From positions 5,632,608 through 5,696,607 of the forward strand of contig CM044962.1 of assembly GCA_024516035.1 (NCBI GenBank): a stretch of DNA of 64,000 nucleotides. Reading direction: 5' to 3'. A program made the translations under genes and the position numbers. Below are positions 11,555 through 22,127 of the stretch, piece by piece. The stretch is from Bactericera cockerelli (taxonomy: Eukaryota > Arthropoda > Insecta > Hemiptera > Triozidae). Below the pieces are notes generated by a model. The model was not told where the DNA came from, searched no databases, and was given only the letters and a program-made list of their open reading frames with translations. Every line of letters begins with the position of its first letter. The stretch's first letter is position 1.

Positions 11555-11640
11555 TTGCATTGGTATCATGTGACTGATAAACACGATAAAGTGAGCATCT
11601 GTTGGTTCGAATTCCAGCCAATACACGATTTTTTCCGCGA
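11555..11640 (+). mobile_element. Degenerate SINE-B head fused to a LINE
   Basis: GCATTGGTATCATGTGACTG, the box B-like TGGTTCGAATTCC and CCAATACACGATTTTTTCC follow the order of the SINE-B head and early body. At about 11641 the sequence switches directly to the reverse-transcriptase frame of LINE-A. Confidence 0.5.
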
Positions 11641-12751
11641 TTGTTTGAGCAAAGCATTTGATTCCATAGACTTTGACATTCTTTTAGTTAAGCTGAAAAA
11701 GATTTTTAATTTTTCACCGGAATCTGTTGACTGGTTTAGTTCATATCTCAATGGTCGAAATCAATATCTTGTGGTAAATGATAATTATTCTCAGTACTTT
11801 TCAATTCGCTGTGGTGTACCACAAGGAAGTATCCTTGGTCCTATCTTATTCTCAATGTATATAAATGATTTAACAGAAGTGTTGAATAATTCACACCATT
11901 TCTATGCTGATGATTTGCAGTTGTATGTCCAATTTCGTGTAGAAAATGTATCTGATGCAATTCATCAACTCAATAAAGATTTAGTTTCCATTAAGTTATG
12001 GTCATCTCAAAATGGAATCATTCCAAACCCTAAAAAGTTCCAAAGCATTTTTATTGGTTCATCACCTTTACTTCATCGTCTTCATGAAGCTATAATTCCT
12101 CCACTAATATTTGACACTCAAGTAATTACAATTTCCAATTCTGTTAAAAACTTGGGTGTTATATTTGATTCTAATCTATCTTGGGAACCGCATATCAATC
12201 ATACAAAGAAAAAAGTGTATTACACCTTTCACTCTCTGAACTATTTAAAAAGATATTTGCCTCAGAGAATTAAAAAGCTTTTGTGCACATCTTTGATTTT
12301 CCCCATAATTGAATATGGAGGTTGTGTTTTTAATGGTATGAACAAAAGCCTACACAATAAGCTTCAAATTCTACAAAATATGTGCATTCGATTTATTTTT
12401 AATTTGAAAAAACATGATCACATATCTCAGTACAGGAAATCATTGAAATGGTTAAAAGTTGAAGATCGTTTAACTCAGCAAACTCTGTGCTTGTTATGGC
12501 GTATTTTAAATCTCCCATCTTCTCCTTCATATCTACATGAATTGTTTCATCCACTTCATTCATCACATCAGCACAATACAAGACACAACAATCTTCTCAT
12601 TCCACTACATCACACTACTTTCATGTCACAATCATTTTCTGTAAAAGCAGCAAGATCATGGAATCAATTGCCTCCAAACATTACATCCCTCATCAATAAA
12701 GATTCATTCAAACATAATCTCAAGTTATATTTGGAAAACATGGAAATATGA
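11641..12751 (+). CDS. Reverse transcriptase C-terminal part (LINE-A ORF2 remnant)
   Basis: The open frame runs 11555-12751 (398 codons), but only the part from about 11641 is LINE-derived. It shows the RT palm motifs CGVPQGSILGP and FYADDLQLYV, with the catalytic YADD at 11903-11914. An N-terminal KAFDSIDFDILL corresponds to the upstream palm motif carrying the first aspartate. The C-terminal third has the thumb and tail typical of Jockey/CR1-like elements (for example a run similar to KLQILQNMCIRF). The endonuclease domain and the RT start are missing through 5' truncation, so the product should be inactive. The frame is otherwise intact, which implies a fairly young insertion. The Jockey/CR1 clade is my inference from motif style. 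Confidence 0.85.
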
Positions 12752-12774
12752 TGTCCCTCCTTTCCTATCTAATT

Positions 12775-12836
12775 TTTTCTTCTTCTTCTCCTCCTCCTCC
12801 TACTCCTCCTGCTCCTTCTTCTTCTTCTTCTCCTTT
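12775..12836. repeat. TTC/TCC-rich simple sequence in LINE-A 3' UTR
   Basis: Polypyrimidine run of CTTCTTCTCC and CTCCTCC units directly after the RT stop codon. Confidence 0.8.
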
Positions 12837-12943
12837 ATTTTCTAATCTTTTCATTGTACCTTTAAATTTTTCTTTTCTCTTTTTTTTTTGTTATTTGTTA
12901 ACTTTTGTTTCCTTCTACTTTTTAACAAGTATTTATTATTATA

Positions 12944-14609
12944 TACAGGGTGTCCCACCAAACTTGGACACCTCAAATTACTCGGCCCCTGAAAGAGTTT
13001 TTGAAAAATAAAAAAATCTAGGGTACATGTGCTAATTATGCGGTTTCAGTTATGAAATTTTTTTTATACAGGGTGGTTCAAAAGTCAGAAATTGAGGTGT
13101 CAACTTTCGATTTTTAAATGGATCGACCTGAATTTTATTTGATAATTTTACTTCTAAATGGTTACTGAGTTCTTTTTTAAACAAAAATATTACATACAGG
13201 GTGGTTTTTTTTCGACCAATTTTTTTTCTAAATCTTGAATAACTCAAGTTCGGTTAATTTTTTCGATAACAAGAAGAGAATGTGTTTGTGTAATGAATAC
13301 ACGCACTTTCAATTGGCATCAAAAAATTTTATACAGGGTGGTTTACAAGTGAAATAATGACTTGATTTTTTTTAAAACCGAGTTTTTTTAATTTTTTATT
13401 TAGGATTAATAATTCTCGTCTAATTTTACACATTTTTCATTAGTCATATCGAAAAACAAAACTAAAGTGTTGTACAGGGTGAGACATAATTTTTTTGTAA
13501 CACCCTGTATATGGGCAGTCAAAGAGACGCAAAATTAAATATAAAGACTAAATATGCAAGAAAAACTTTGATTTTTAATTAAACTAAAAAGTTATGGTTT
13601 TTTAACTAATATTGTCGCATGGACCACCCTGTAGATATTTTCTTAAACTATCATGTAGGTACTCTAAGTTGTATAAAATTCAACGAACACTTCGAATCAT
13701 GTGGGAAAAACAAGTAAAAAACACGAATTTGAAGCCATTTTCAATTTGGTGTCCACACTGAATGATTTTAAAACTTGAAATAAAAAGTAGGTAGGTGTAG
13801 ACTCAAAATTGAGCATGGCTTTTTGAATTAATTTTTTTTCTTTCAGATTTTAGTTTAATTTAATTTCGTTTAATTTTAGACAGTTTCGACTACCTATATG
13901 ATGGTTTAAGAAAATATCTACAGGGTGGTCCATGCGACAATATTAGTTAAAACACCATAACTTTTTAGTTTAATTAAAAATCAAAGTTTTTCTTGCATAT
14001 TTAGTCTTTATATTTAATTTTGCGTCTCTTTGACTGCCCATATACAGGGTGTTACAAAAAAATTATGTCTCACCCTGGACAACACTTTAGTTTTGTTTTT
14101 CGATATGACTAACGAAAAATGTGTAAAATCAGACAAGAAATATTAATACTAAGTAAAAAATTAAAAAAACTCGGTTTTAAAAAAAATCAAGTCATTATTT
14201 CACTTGTGAACCACCCTGTATAAAATTTTTTTGATGCCAATTGAAAGTGCGTGTATTCATTACACAAACACATTCTCTTCTTGTTATCGAAAAAATTAAC
14301 CGAACTTGAGTTATTTAAGATTTAGAAAAAAAATTGGTCGAAAAAAAACCACCCTGTATGTAAAATTTTTGTTTAAAAAAGTACTCAGTAACCATTAAGA
14401 AGCAAAATTATCAAATAAAATTCAGGTCGATCCATTTAAAAATCGAAAGTTGACACCTCAATTTCTAACTTTTGAACCACCCTGTATAAAAAAAATTTCA
14501 TAACTGAAACCGCATAATTAGCACATGTACCCTAGATTTTTTTATTTTTCAAAAACTCTTTCAGGGGCCGAGTAATTTGAGGTGTCCAAGTTTGGTGGGA
14601 CACCCTGTA
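12944..14609. mobile_element. Foldback element 1 (1666 bp, TA-flanked, TACAGGGTG ends)
   Basis: The left end TACAGGGTGTCCCACC is mirrored by GGTGGGACACCCTGTA at the right end, with TA on both outer sides. Arms of about 715 bases (12944-13660 and 13895-14609) are near-perfect reverse complements around a ~235-base spacer. In the left arm the terminal heptamer TACAGGG recurs at 13067, 13195 (TACAGGG), 13332 and 13473, and inverted (CCCTGTA) at 13503 and 13627. No transposase is present. The TA duplication and TIR fit a non-autonomous mariner/Tc1-type element. The element splits the 3' UTR of LINE-A. Confidence 0.9.
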
Positions 14610-14775
14610 TATATTTTTTTCATTATTTTTTATATCCTATGGGGTTCGGTGGAAGAGAAAGCCACAGGCTTTAACCTCGCCCCTTGGTTCACTACATATT
14701 CTATTTTTTTTTTTAGCATGTCCTATTTTGTTGAATGTATGTAGTTGACCAATAAAGAATAAAATAATAATAATA

Positions 14776-14850
14776 CACTTTTGTGGAAGGTGACAACTAG
14801 GCGAGGTTAATGCTCAAAGTTCATATTTCCTACCACCTTTTTTTTATATA
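14776..14850 (-). mobile_element. SINE-B 3' fragment
   Basis: ACTTTTGTGGAAGGTGAC and GGCGAGGTTAATGCTC match the reverse complement of the SINE-B 3' end. The hairpin is decayed. Confidence 0.55.
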
Positions 14851-14865
14851 TTATTTCAAAAAAAG

Positions 14866-15157
14866 ACGAGTGTTTCACAGCCTTTTTTGTTTCGTAGCCA
14901 TGAAACAGGAGCTACACTGTAGACACTTGTGGTCTGTGTTGTAGCCTGTCCATCCCGTAGTGTGCCACCTCTCTGATGGGCGAGAAGTGACACAATACTT
15001 CCCATTTAGGTGCTGGGTCAACACGAGCGCACCAGGAGGTATCCCTTACAAACAACTGTAATCAAATTTTGAATACAAATTTTTATTGGCGCGGGCGCTC
15101 GAACCCGGAACCTTCCGCATGGCAAGCGAGTGCTTAACCACTGAGCTATTCGTCTTA
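14866..15157 (-). mobile_element. SINE-E, tRNA-derived SINE
   Basis: On the minus strand a tRNA-like head (GAATAGCTCAGTGGTTAAGC, box B GGGTTCGAGCGCCC) precedes a ~200-base body, which on + reads TGTTTCACAGCC ... TAGCCATGAAACAGGAG ... GATGGGCGAGAAGTGACAC. Other copies are at 22128-22375, 26524-26790 and 39637-39930. Confidence 0.85.
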
Positions 15158-15159
15158 TT

Positions 15160-16249
15160 ATTATGTGGTCACACACTCAAATAGATGAAGAAGAAATCCA
15201 AGAATTGTGTAGGATATGATCTACAGATCCACGGGGTGGATTTATTGCACAGCCTTTTTCTTTTCTAACCATGCAACAGATCCACGGGTGGATTTATTGC
15301 ACAGCCTTTTTCTTTTCTAACTATGCAACAGCATAGATGACCGAAAAATTCCATGTTCAATCCTAGAGACAGAAAAAAAATGCAACAAATTGTATAGATA
15401 CAGAACATAATTATTTATTATGAAATTATTTATTTTAATGCAAAAAACCTAAAAATATGAACGAAAACAATAATTTCTATACCTTATTGGTTATCAAAAG
15501 TATAAATACATTTTTTAGTATGAACTAAGTATACTCTTTTTAAAGATTTTAAAGATTTTTTTCTTCTTAATTTGTAGAAATAATCATATACTCTGAACTA
15601 CTCAAAAATTGCACCCATCGACCTACGGGTTTAAAGTCCTCTAGTCCTCTTAATGACTAGTTTGGTGAATGGATCACTTCTCTTCAACCAAAACAAGATG
15701 GCAACCAAAATATAGTTTTGAACGCCATTTCGATTTAAGATTTTCAAAGTGGCCCGCCCCCACCTCCTAATACATTTTGGGTAACCCTGAAAATGCATTA
15801 GTTTATTATAGGGCTGTATGTGGAATTTCAGCTGTCTTTCTTTAAGTGTTAAAATTGGATGGTTGGCCGTATTGGTTCAATGGAGAAACTTATTTTGGTC
15901 GCCATTTTGTTTTGGTTGAAGATAAAGTTATTTTGTTTTCGGTAAAATTTTCTAAAAATAATGCTCTTTCAATAATATATTTAAAAATGGTTAGTCCAAA
16001 GATTTTCAAGTCGGCCCTCCCTGAGCGCCACACCCAAATTTTGGGTACCCCTGAAAAAAAAGAGGACACACGGATCAATGACCGAAAACAAGTTTTTTGG
16101 TATCTTGATTAAAATGGATAAATAAAATCAATAAATCCCCCATGTGGGTTTTCCAGCCCTATTTCCAAAAAAAGCTCCCATATGGGTTTACGGCGATGAA
16201 CGTGTTAAATACCTTGACGTACTAAACAAGTAAACACATTTCATTTATA
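15160..16249. other. Non-coding DNA with short direct repeats
   Basis: Around 15231-15330 a ~60-base unit (GGTGGATTTATTGCACAGCC...) is present twice. A second imperfect direct repeat, with motifs like ACATTTTGGGTAACCCTGAAAA and AATTTTGGGTACCCCTGAAAA, lies at about 15690-15805 and 15895-16055. No gene supported. Confidence 0.5.
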
Positions 16250-16253
16250 ATAT

Positions 16254-16879
16254 TGTTACGCGCTACGGGTTCGGGGGATTAAAGTTTAAAACGCACTTCA
16301 GTTTACTATTAAATAATTAAAATAAAAAGTAAGTTTATTATGAAAAATTATAAAATCTCGAAAAGTACAAAATGTCTTATACCTAACAGTTCTACTATCT
16401 CGTAACACAAAGTCTAATGCTTAAACTGACTCTTAACGCACGCTTAACTGTCTCTTATCACTTACGAATACACTCTGGAAAAACTACTGTACTATCCGCG
16501 GAAACTACTATCGCACTACTAATCACTAATATCGCGATATCGCACTATCTCGAATTCACATAACTCGCACAAACTCAGTATTTCAACTCACTCCCACAAC
16601 CACCGTGCTACCATTATATATCTCACATAAAAGAGCGAGAACACTCCAGCACATTCCGCTCAGAAAATTCGAGAGAAATCGAGATTCGATACCTGTAGCT
16701 CACTCTATGATTAAAAACACCGAACTAATTTCCCCTCTCAACAGCTAATTGCTCACACATTTCACAGGGGTTTTCAACTTGCTTGAAGCAAAGGGGTATT
16801 CAACTTGCTTGAACCAAATCATAACAATATCAACGACTCGCGAGACCGGCTTGCTAATATTAACAAGTTAGACCTTACA
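16254..16879 (-). mobile_element. Solo LTR, probably Gypsy-type
   Basis: The 626-base unit begins TGTTACGCGC, ends CCTTACA and is flanked by the 4-bp direct repeat ATAT (16250-16253 and 16880-16883). The TG...CA ends and the 4-bp duplication fit an LTR retrotransposon. On the minus strand a TATATAAT box is followed later by AATAAAC, so I favour that orientation. There are no internal coding regions, so it is a solo LTR left by recombination. It sits next to a foldback-3-type terminus (16884-16918). Confidence 0.6.
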
Positions 16880-16883
16880 ATAT

Positions 16884-16918
16884 TCAGGACTTTCCAGACT
16901 TTTGCCCCACCCTGTATA
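16884..16918. mobile_element. Solitary end of a foldback-3-type element
   Basis: TTTCCAGACTTTTGCCCCAC followed by CCTGTATA is the right end of the family at 6693-7560. The rest of that element is missing or replaced by the LTR. Confidence 0.6.
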
Positions 16919-17157
16919 GTAGCTTTCTGAGAGTGAGATTGTAAAAAATACTTTGAGCCTTCATCTCGTGGTTACCTTATCTTCCATTATTTTTTATTTA
17001 TTTAGCTATCATCAGATTCATCAGTGGCGTAGCCAGGGGGGGGGGGGGTTTGGGGACATACCCCCCGAAATTTCCAAGAAACCCCAGCAAAGATGGAATA
17101 TACGATGGAGTTAGGCGAGATTTTTGAACTCCGATCTAAACCCCCTCCCCCCGAAAT

Positions 17158-17290
17158 CTTTGTTATGATGGCACAACTACTCAAACTTGCTTTACTAAAT
17201 CTACGCTGAAATCGGGACTTGACCCACCGACCCCCAGATTACAAGTCCGCCATCTTATCGATCAAGCTACTGAGTTCGGTCTTACCTTCC
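17158..17290 (-). mobile_element. SINE-F, tRNA-derived SINE
   Basis: On + it reads CTCAAACTTGCTTTACTAAA ... CGGGACTTGACCCACCGACC ... CTTATCGATCAAGCTACTGA, the reverse complement of a tRNA-headed unit also seen at 50344-50492 (+) and 21524-21658 (-). Confidence 0.75.
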
Positions 17291-17464
17291 ATTATATTTA
17301 AAGATGACCTAACACGACAGCTTCTTCACCTGGGGTTAAGCTACTTCCTGCTTTTGCCGAGTTTTGGGCTTTCACGTTTCCCGTCGGCTGCCCACTTTGG
17401 ACAGGCTGCCTTGACTGTGGTGCCCCTGATGGTTTGGAATTGGAGCCCCTCGCATATCTATTTT

Positions 17465-17672
17465 GGGCGTCCACTGTGGAATGTTATTTATTTATTTAGA
17501 AACTCTTTATTAGTAGAACATAATTATATGCAGACAAATAATGGTAAAAATTAAATATAAAAATTGACAATATAATTAATATAAAAAAGAGAAAAAAATA
17601 AACAAAAAATATACATATGTCCTAACTAAAGGGCGGGGTTACTGCCTATGGCAATCTCTTCCACCCAACCAT
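17465..17672 (-). mobile_element. LINE-B 3' end
   Basis: It carries the tail-to-hairpin order TTATTTAGAAACTCTTTATT ... GTCCTAACTAAAGGGCGGGG ... TGCCTATGGCA ... CTTCCACCCAACC in reverse orientation. Confidence 0.75.
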
Positions 17673-17819
17673 TATTTTAAGTATTTATTATATTATGATT
17701 ATTTTTAAGTCTTTATTTACTTTCATTATTATCTGAGCACACGGTAGTACGTTAGGTCAAGTTCCAGCATCTGCTATCATAAAAAAAAGTTAGAGAAAAA
17801 TCTGGTGTAAACATCACAC

Positions 17820-18455
17820 GACTTTCCTTATCCCCCCACAAAAAGTCGAAATCCGCCACTGGTGACTCAACGGTAACAGATAGTTAAAAATCATTCGTAA
17901 TGCCAAATTCGTAATCAGCACCTCAAAATCATTGGATTTGATATGTCGCAACCCCCCTCTAGGGTGAATAATAAAAAAGTTAGTCCAAGCGGGTCTCCCC
18001 AAAATACCGGTAAATTGGGGCCGGGTTCCAAAAAGTTCAAGATATCAAAAAAATGATCAGAGTAAACCCCTATTATTTTTTTTCTCCGAGAAAATGTTTT
18101 TCTCTAACTTTTTTTGCATCTTTAACCAATTCAAAGAAGCAGCGGCTGCGGCCAATATTTGCGGCCCTGCGGCCGCATATTGCGGCCGATTTCAACCAAA
18201 AGTTTCGTGGTTCGTTTGGTGTACGAAAATAATTTGCATACTAAATTTCAAGTCTCTAACTCTTACCGTTCTCGAGATATCCTGTTTACACACACACACA
18301 CACACACACACAGACAGACAGACGCACGGACCAATGGCTGAAAACAACTTTTTTGGTATCCTGAGGCTATGATTCGTCCAGAAATGTGAAAAACTGGGTA
18401 GGTCAAATTTTCGACGAATACAATACTTTCCTTATTATAGGATAAGGAAAGTAAA
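17820..18455. mobile_element. Probable DNA element with ACTTTCCTTATCC ends
   Basis: ACTTTCCTTATCCCC on the left is mirrored by GGATAAGGAAAGT on the right, with another inverted copy just inside (ACTTTCCTTAT near 18423). The interior has a GCGGCC-rich stretch at 18141-18190, a CA microsatellite at 18288-18312 and CAGACAGACAGACGCACGG. No coding region; ends approximate. Confidence 0.45.
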
Positions 18456-19320
18456 AAAAAACCTACCTGCTATTATAAAAATGAATGCACAGGCTATGAA
18501 ATAGATAATAAGTTTTCCCATTTCTCCAGCGGTGTCTACTCTCTGTGTGTGTGGTTGGACAAACTATTGCTTTCATAACTAGAATTCTCCAAGGTCTTTA
18601 TATACAGAAAAAGCTTGCAATATGTAATACTTCAAGGCCTATGTATGTATGTATGTAATATGGCTTGTCTACATAGATCAAGTGATCAAGCAGTGGAAAA
18701 TAATCAAACAGTTGGTAGCTTCCCCATAAGCTTGTGCCAGCCTTCAACGCAAAAGCCTTCAACGCAATAGAGAATATGTCTGTGTTATAGAACATGTGTT
18801 CTGGGCTTAATATACAAACGTACAATACCAGGATAATAGCAAATGCTAATTTGCTTTATTAATTTTTTTTTTCAATATGTTTTATACCTTATTTTGTACA
18901 ATATAAACTGAACGCAACAAATTAACATATATACCCCTCGTCGAAAGTTTTAGACACCTGGTCTAAAACTTGTGTTGACTGAGGGGGAGTTTTCAAAGAG
19001 ACACTGAAAATGAAGAAAAATATAATAATAAATATAAAAATAAAAACAAAACAAATGTCATGCAACATTTGAAAAACCACACATTTGATGCAACTAAACT
19101 ATCTTTTCTGGTCATTAAATTAACGAGATTTAATCGATTTAAAAACTTATAATTATTTCTACTTATAGTAGAAAATCAAAAAACTTAATAAATAGAATAT
19201 TAAAATTAGTAATAAGAAACTTAGACTGTGCTTCTGTTTGCATGAGATAAAGATAAACCATACATCAAGACTACATTAAGAAAACCGGACTGTATAGACA
19301 AGGGACGGATACGTCTCACG
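18456..19320. other. Upstream region of the 699-residue ORF, nothing specific recognised
   Basis: AT-rich. It may hold the promoter and a non-coding first exon of the following gene, but I see no convincing TATA box or initiator. A CT-rich run ending in CAG at 19331-19344 could be a 3' splice site. Confidence 0.4.
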
Positions 19321-19369
19321 GTCGAGCCTGCTCTCTCTCTCTCAGACATAGCAAGGAGACCTCGGGAGG

Positions 19370-21469
19370 ATGACGTCCATCATTCAGAGGGTCGTCTATC
19401 CCTTTTTCTCCAGCACCGTCCAGCTGCGCGCTCTCCCCTCCTCCAGTGGGTGTGACACCTCCACCACCAATGAGTCATTCCCATGGCAACCATCGCCCTT
19501 TGATCTGCTGGAATCGAAACGGACAGCGCATCCCTCTAGCTACTTGAACTTTTCCAATGATTCCGACAAGAACCGTCGAGCGTTAGACTCTGATTCTCCT
19601 TCAAGTAACATTGAAAGTGGGACTGGTCCTCGATGTGGTCAAAATACTTTTGCAGACGAAACTGGACTGTACCGAGAAAAAGAAATGAACACTTGGCCTA
19701 CAAGAAATAAACATCTATCAAATATATGGAGAAATAGAACTAGGCGACGCTCATTGAAGCGACCGAAGAATAAGATGCCTTCATGGAGGAAATCTGAAAC
19801 CAAACAGATGTCTGAGGAAAGATATTCCACAAGTTCTGAGTCAAATTCTCAGAAAACTCAAAACAAATCCGTTTCGGACCGTATGTCTTCTGGAAGTACA
19901 AGTAGTCTTACCATAGGTCCGAGTGTATCCATGACTGATTTTGATTGCAACAGAAACACAAAAATGATGCATGATAATATTTTTAGAAGCCTCAGACGAA
20001 CCTACGAGCCTAAACAATTAAACCCTTTGAGAATACACTCAAGTGATGATGCTTTACATACTGCCTCGAACAAAAATGTGAAAAGAGGCGAAATATCTGT
20101 TGGTAAATGCAAAATAAAATGTCTACGGAATGATGTCAAAAAAGATATTCTAGGTGAAAATATAGACACTCTAACGGATTCCGATGAATCTACAATCAAA
20201 AGTGTTCATTTGGAGAGTGATTTTAAATTATCTGAAGAGCGACATTTAAGAAAGACTGAGAGGAAATTTAATTTCATGGTAAATCCCAGAGAAAAGAAAA
20301 ACAGGAATAATGAAACTCAATTCTCTTATTCAAGGCAAAAGAGCCATTGCATCAACCGCAACTTTAACAACAGGGAAACATTTTCTCGCTTTACCAAAGA
20401 TTCCTTCAAGCAAAGTTTTTCAGGTATATTCGATAGAAAACTAAATATCATAGAAGAAGAAACACCTCAGTTAAAAACGATAAGTGAATCATCCATTTCA
20501 ACGTCGATTATGAAACAAAACCATGAAACGGATCAAGCTATTAGAAATGAGCTTCTACAACCACATTCTTATAAGCTCGCGCAAAACATGACAACTGGAA
20601 AGAACTTTATTACATATCCCTGTTTACATGGCAATATGAAGGAGTCAAATAGACTACAGAAATCACAAAGAGATGATCAGAACCTCAAAAGTGCTGAAGA
20701 GAGGAATCGAGAAACTAAACAAATCAATGAGACTTGTAATGCGACACCACATAAATTTGAGACATGCTCTTGGAAAAAGCACAACTCAACGAAAGGCGCA
20801 GATAGAGTTGATGATTTCAAACAAGAAACAGAAAATTTCACGAATAGAAAGTGCCATCAGAACTTTGAAAGCTATGAAATTGGAAAGTCAGATGTGAGAA
20901 AGCGAACATTCTGCAGTACGTTGCACGTGAAGAACCAATACTTGCAACTGGAAAGCAGACCTGATGGGAAAAGGAAAACTTTCAAGACCACCAGACCTGA
21001 AGTACCAGACAAACCCAAGGATTTTCCTCTCGCACCAACCTTTTCCTCAGTGACCTGCCTTCCAAAAGAGACATATTCACTACAAAACCGCACTTTGCTC
21101 ATGGAAAAAATCAACGCTGTGCTGACACCATTGAACAATGGGGAAGGCAGAGGAGAAGATGCACATTGTAAGAGCAGTGAAAGGACACAATCGCCGAATT
21201 GCAAACCCATCGGAAGTGTATTACAAACTGGTGGACAAGTTGGAATCAGTGCGAACACTGGGAAGATAAGTGAAGACATATTCAAACGCCACTGCGACGT
21301 TTATTACATTAATAAAGCTAGAAATTTCAAGAGAAAGAAATGTTTGGAGAATTCAGACAAGGGGCGGGGTTCCTGGGATGATGTGTTCAACGATACAAAC
21401 TGCCTCACCGTTTACGTGAATAAGGCACGCAAGTTTGACAAAAACATATTAGACATGAATATAAAATGA
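19370..21469 (+). CDS. Unrecognised 699-residue charged, probably disordered protein
   Basis: A 2.1-kb uninterrupted frame in AT-rich DNA is strong evidence of coding. An in-frame TAG at 19349-19351 bounds the start, and ATG 19370 is the first ATG after it. The CT-rich run ending CAG at 19331-19344 may be a 3' splice site, so a 5' UTR exon could lie upstream. The protein is rich in Lys, Arg, Ser, Asn, Glu and Thr. It has a short hydrophobic start (MTSIIQRVVYPFF) and a basic block near residues 120-140 (RNRTRRRSLKRPKNK). I see no enzyme motif or clear membrane segment. The C terminus carries a 12-residue motif twice, 36 residues apart: C642-DVYYINKARNF and C678-LTVYVNKARKF. I do not recognise the family. 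A regulatory or scaffold role would be a guess. No introns interrupt it. Confidence 0.75.
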   Translation: MTSIIQRVVYPFFSSTVQLRALPSSSGCDTSTTNESFPWQPSPFDLLESKRTAHPSSYLNFSNDSDKNRRALDSDSPSSNIESGTGPRCGQNTFADETGLYREKEMNTWPTRNKHLSNIWRNRTRRRSLKRPKNKMPSWRKSETKQMSEERYSTSSESNSQKTQNKSVSDRMSSGSTSSLTIGPSVSMTDFDCNRNTKMMHDNIFRSLRRTYEPKQLNPLRIHSSDDALHTASNKNVKRGEISVGKCKIKCLRNDVKKDILGENIDTLTDSDESTIKSVHLESDFKLSEERHLRKTERKFNFMVNPREKKNRNNETQFSYSRQKSHCINRNFNNRETFSRFTKDSFKQSFSGIFDRKLNIIEEETPQLKTISESSISTSIMKQNHETDQAIRNELLQPHSYKLAQNMTTGKNFITYPCLHGNMKESNRLQKSQRDDQNLKSAEERNRETKQINETCNATPHKFETCSWKKHNSTKGADRVDDFKQETENFTNRKCHQNFESYEIGKSDVRKRTFCSTLHVKNQYLQLESRPDGKRKTFKTTRPEVPDKPKDFPLAPTFSSVTCLPKETYSLQNRTLLMEKINAVLTPLNNGEGRGEDAHCKSSERTQSPNCKPIGSVLQTGGQVGISANTGKISEDIFKRHCDVYYINKARNFKRKKCLENSDKGRGSWDDVFNDTNCLTVYVNKARKFDKNILDMNIK

Positions 21470-21523
21470 TCGGATTGGCAAGGTCCCAAATCAGCGTCTT
21501 GAGAGCTTTTTTAGTTATCATAT

Positions 21524-21658
21524 TTGTGTTGATCACTTTCGTGATGTCACAACTACTCAAACTCGCTTTACTAAATTTATACGCTGAAACCCGGACTTGA
21601 ACCACCGACCTCCAGGTTACAAGTCCGCCGCCTTATCGATCAAGCTACTGAGGTCGGT
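21524..21658 (-). mobile_element. SINE-F copy
   Basis: TGATCACTTTCGTGATGTCAC ... CCCGGACTTGAACCACCGAC ... GATCAAGCTACTGAGGTCGG matches the family head and body in reverse. It starts about 55 bases after the stop of the 699-residue ORF and may lie in its 3' UTR. Confidence 0.85.
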
Positions 21659-21698
21659 TTGAGAGCGTTTTTGATTGATCATAATACTGACTAGTATG

Positions 21699-22052
21699 CC
21701 AGCCTCCGTGGCGTGACAGTTGTGACTACTGCCCGTAGTACAGAGATCCTGAGTTCGATTCCCGGTCAGAGCAGACTTTTCGCACAGAAAATTTTGTTCC
21801 CTCCGAACATGTGAGGCTGGCAATTCCGGCCCTACTCAGGATATGTGAGGTTAATGTGGGTAGATGGTACAATTCCCAGCGAATGGAGGGTAAAACCACC
21901 GTCTTGTCTACCTCAAGTCAGGACTTTAAAACCAAATAGAATCAATGGACATGAAAAGAGCCTAGACATTGGATCTGGGCGTCCATATAATCCTCTCACC
22001 ACCGTGATTTATGTATCAATACCTAGCTCACGGACACGGAACTATTATTACC
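21699..22052 (+). mobile_element. SINE-D, tRNA-derived SINE
   Basis: The tRNA-like head CAGCCTCCGTGGCGTGACAG with box B GAGTTCGATTCCC closes at GGTCAGAGCAG. The ~300-base body includes TGTGAGGCTGGCAATTCCGG, GGAGGGTAAAACCACCGTC and AACCAAATAGAATCAATGG and ends near GGAACTATTATTACC. Other copies are at 28421-28641 and 35461-35694 (both -), with a 3' part at 26390-26520. Confidence 0.85.
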
Positions 22053-22127
22053 AACTAATATTAGATAGTTTTAATACTAACTAATATTAGGTATTAGGTA
22101 GTTTTTGACATTTCAGTATGATATTTT

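Larger units (their letters stand above)
11641..14775 (+). mobile_element. LINE-A, 5'-truncated non-LTR retrotransposon (interrupted)
   Basis: It contains the C-terminal part of a reverse transcriptase, a stop at 12749-12751, a 3' UTR rich in TTC/TCC, and then (after foldback element 1) the 3' end. That end is GGGGTTCGGTGGAAGAG, hairpin AAAGCC-ACA-GGCTTT (14658-14672), AACCTCGCCCC, GTTGACCAATAAAG and a TAA-repeat tail. The same 3' end occurs alone at 41451-41590 (+) and 23741-23890 (-). The body is split by foldback element 1 (12944-14609), which therefore inserted later. Confidence 0.85.
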
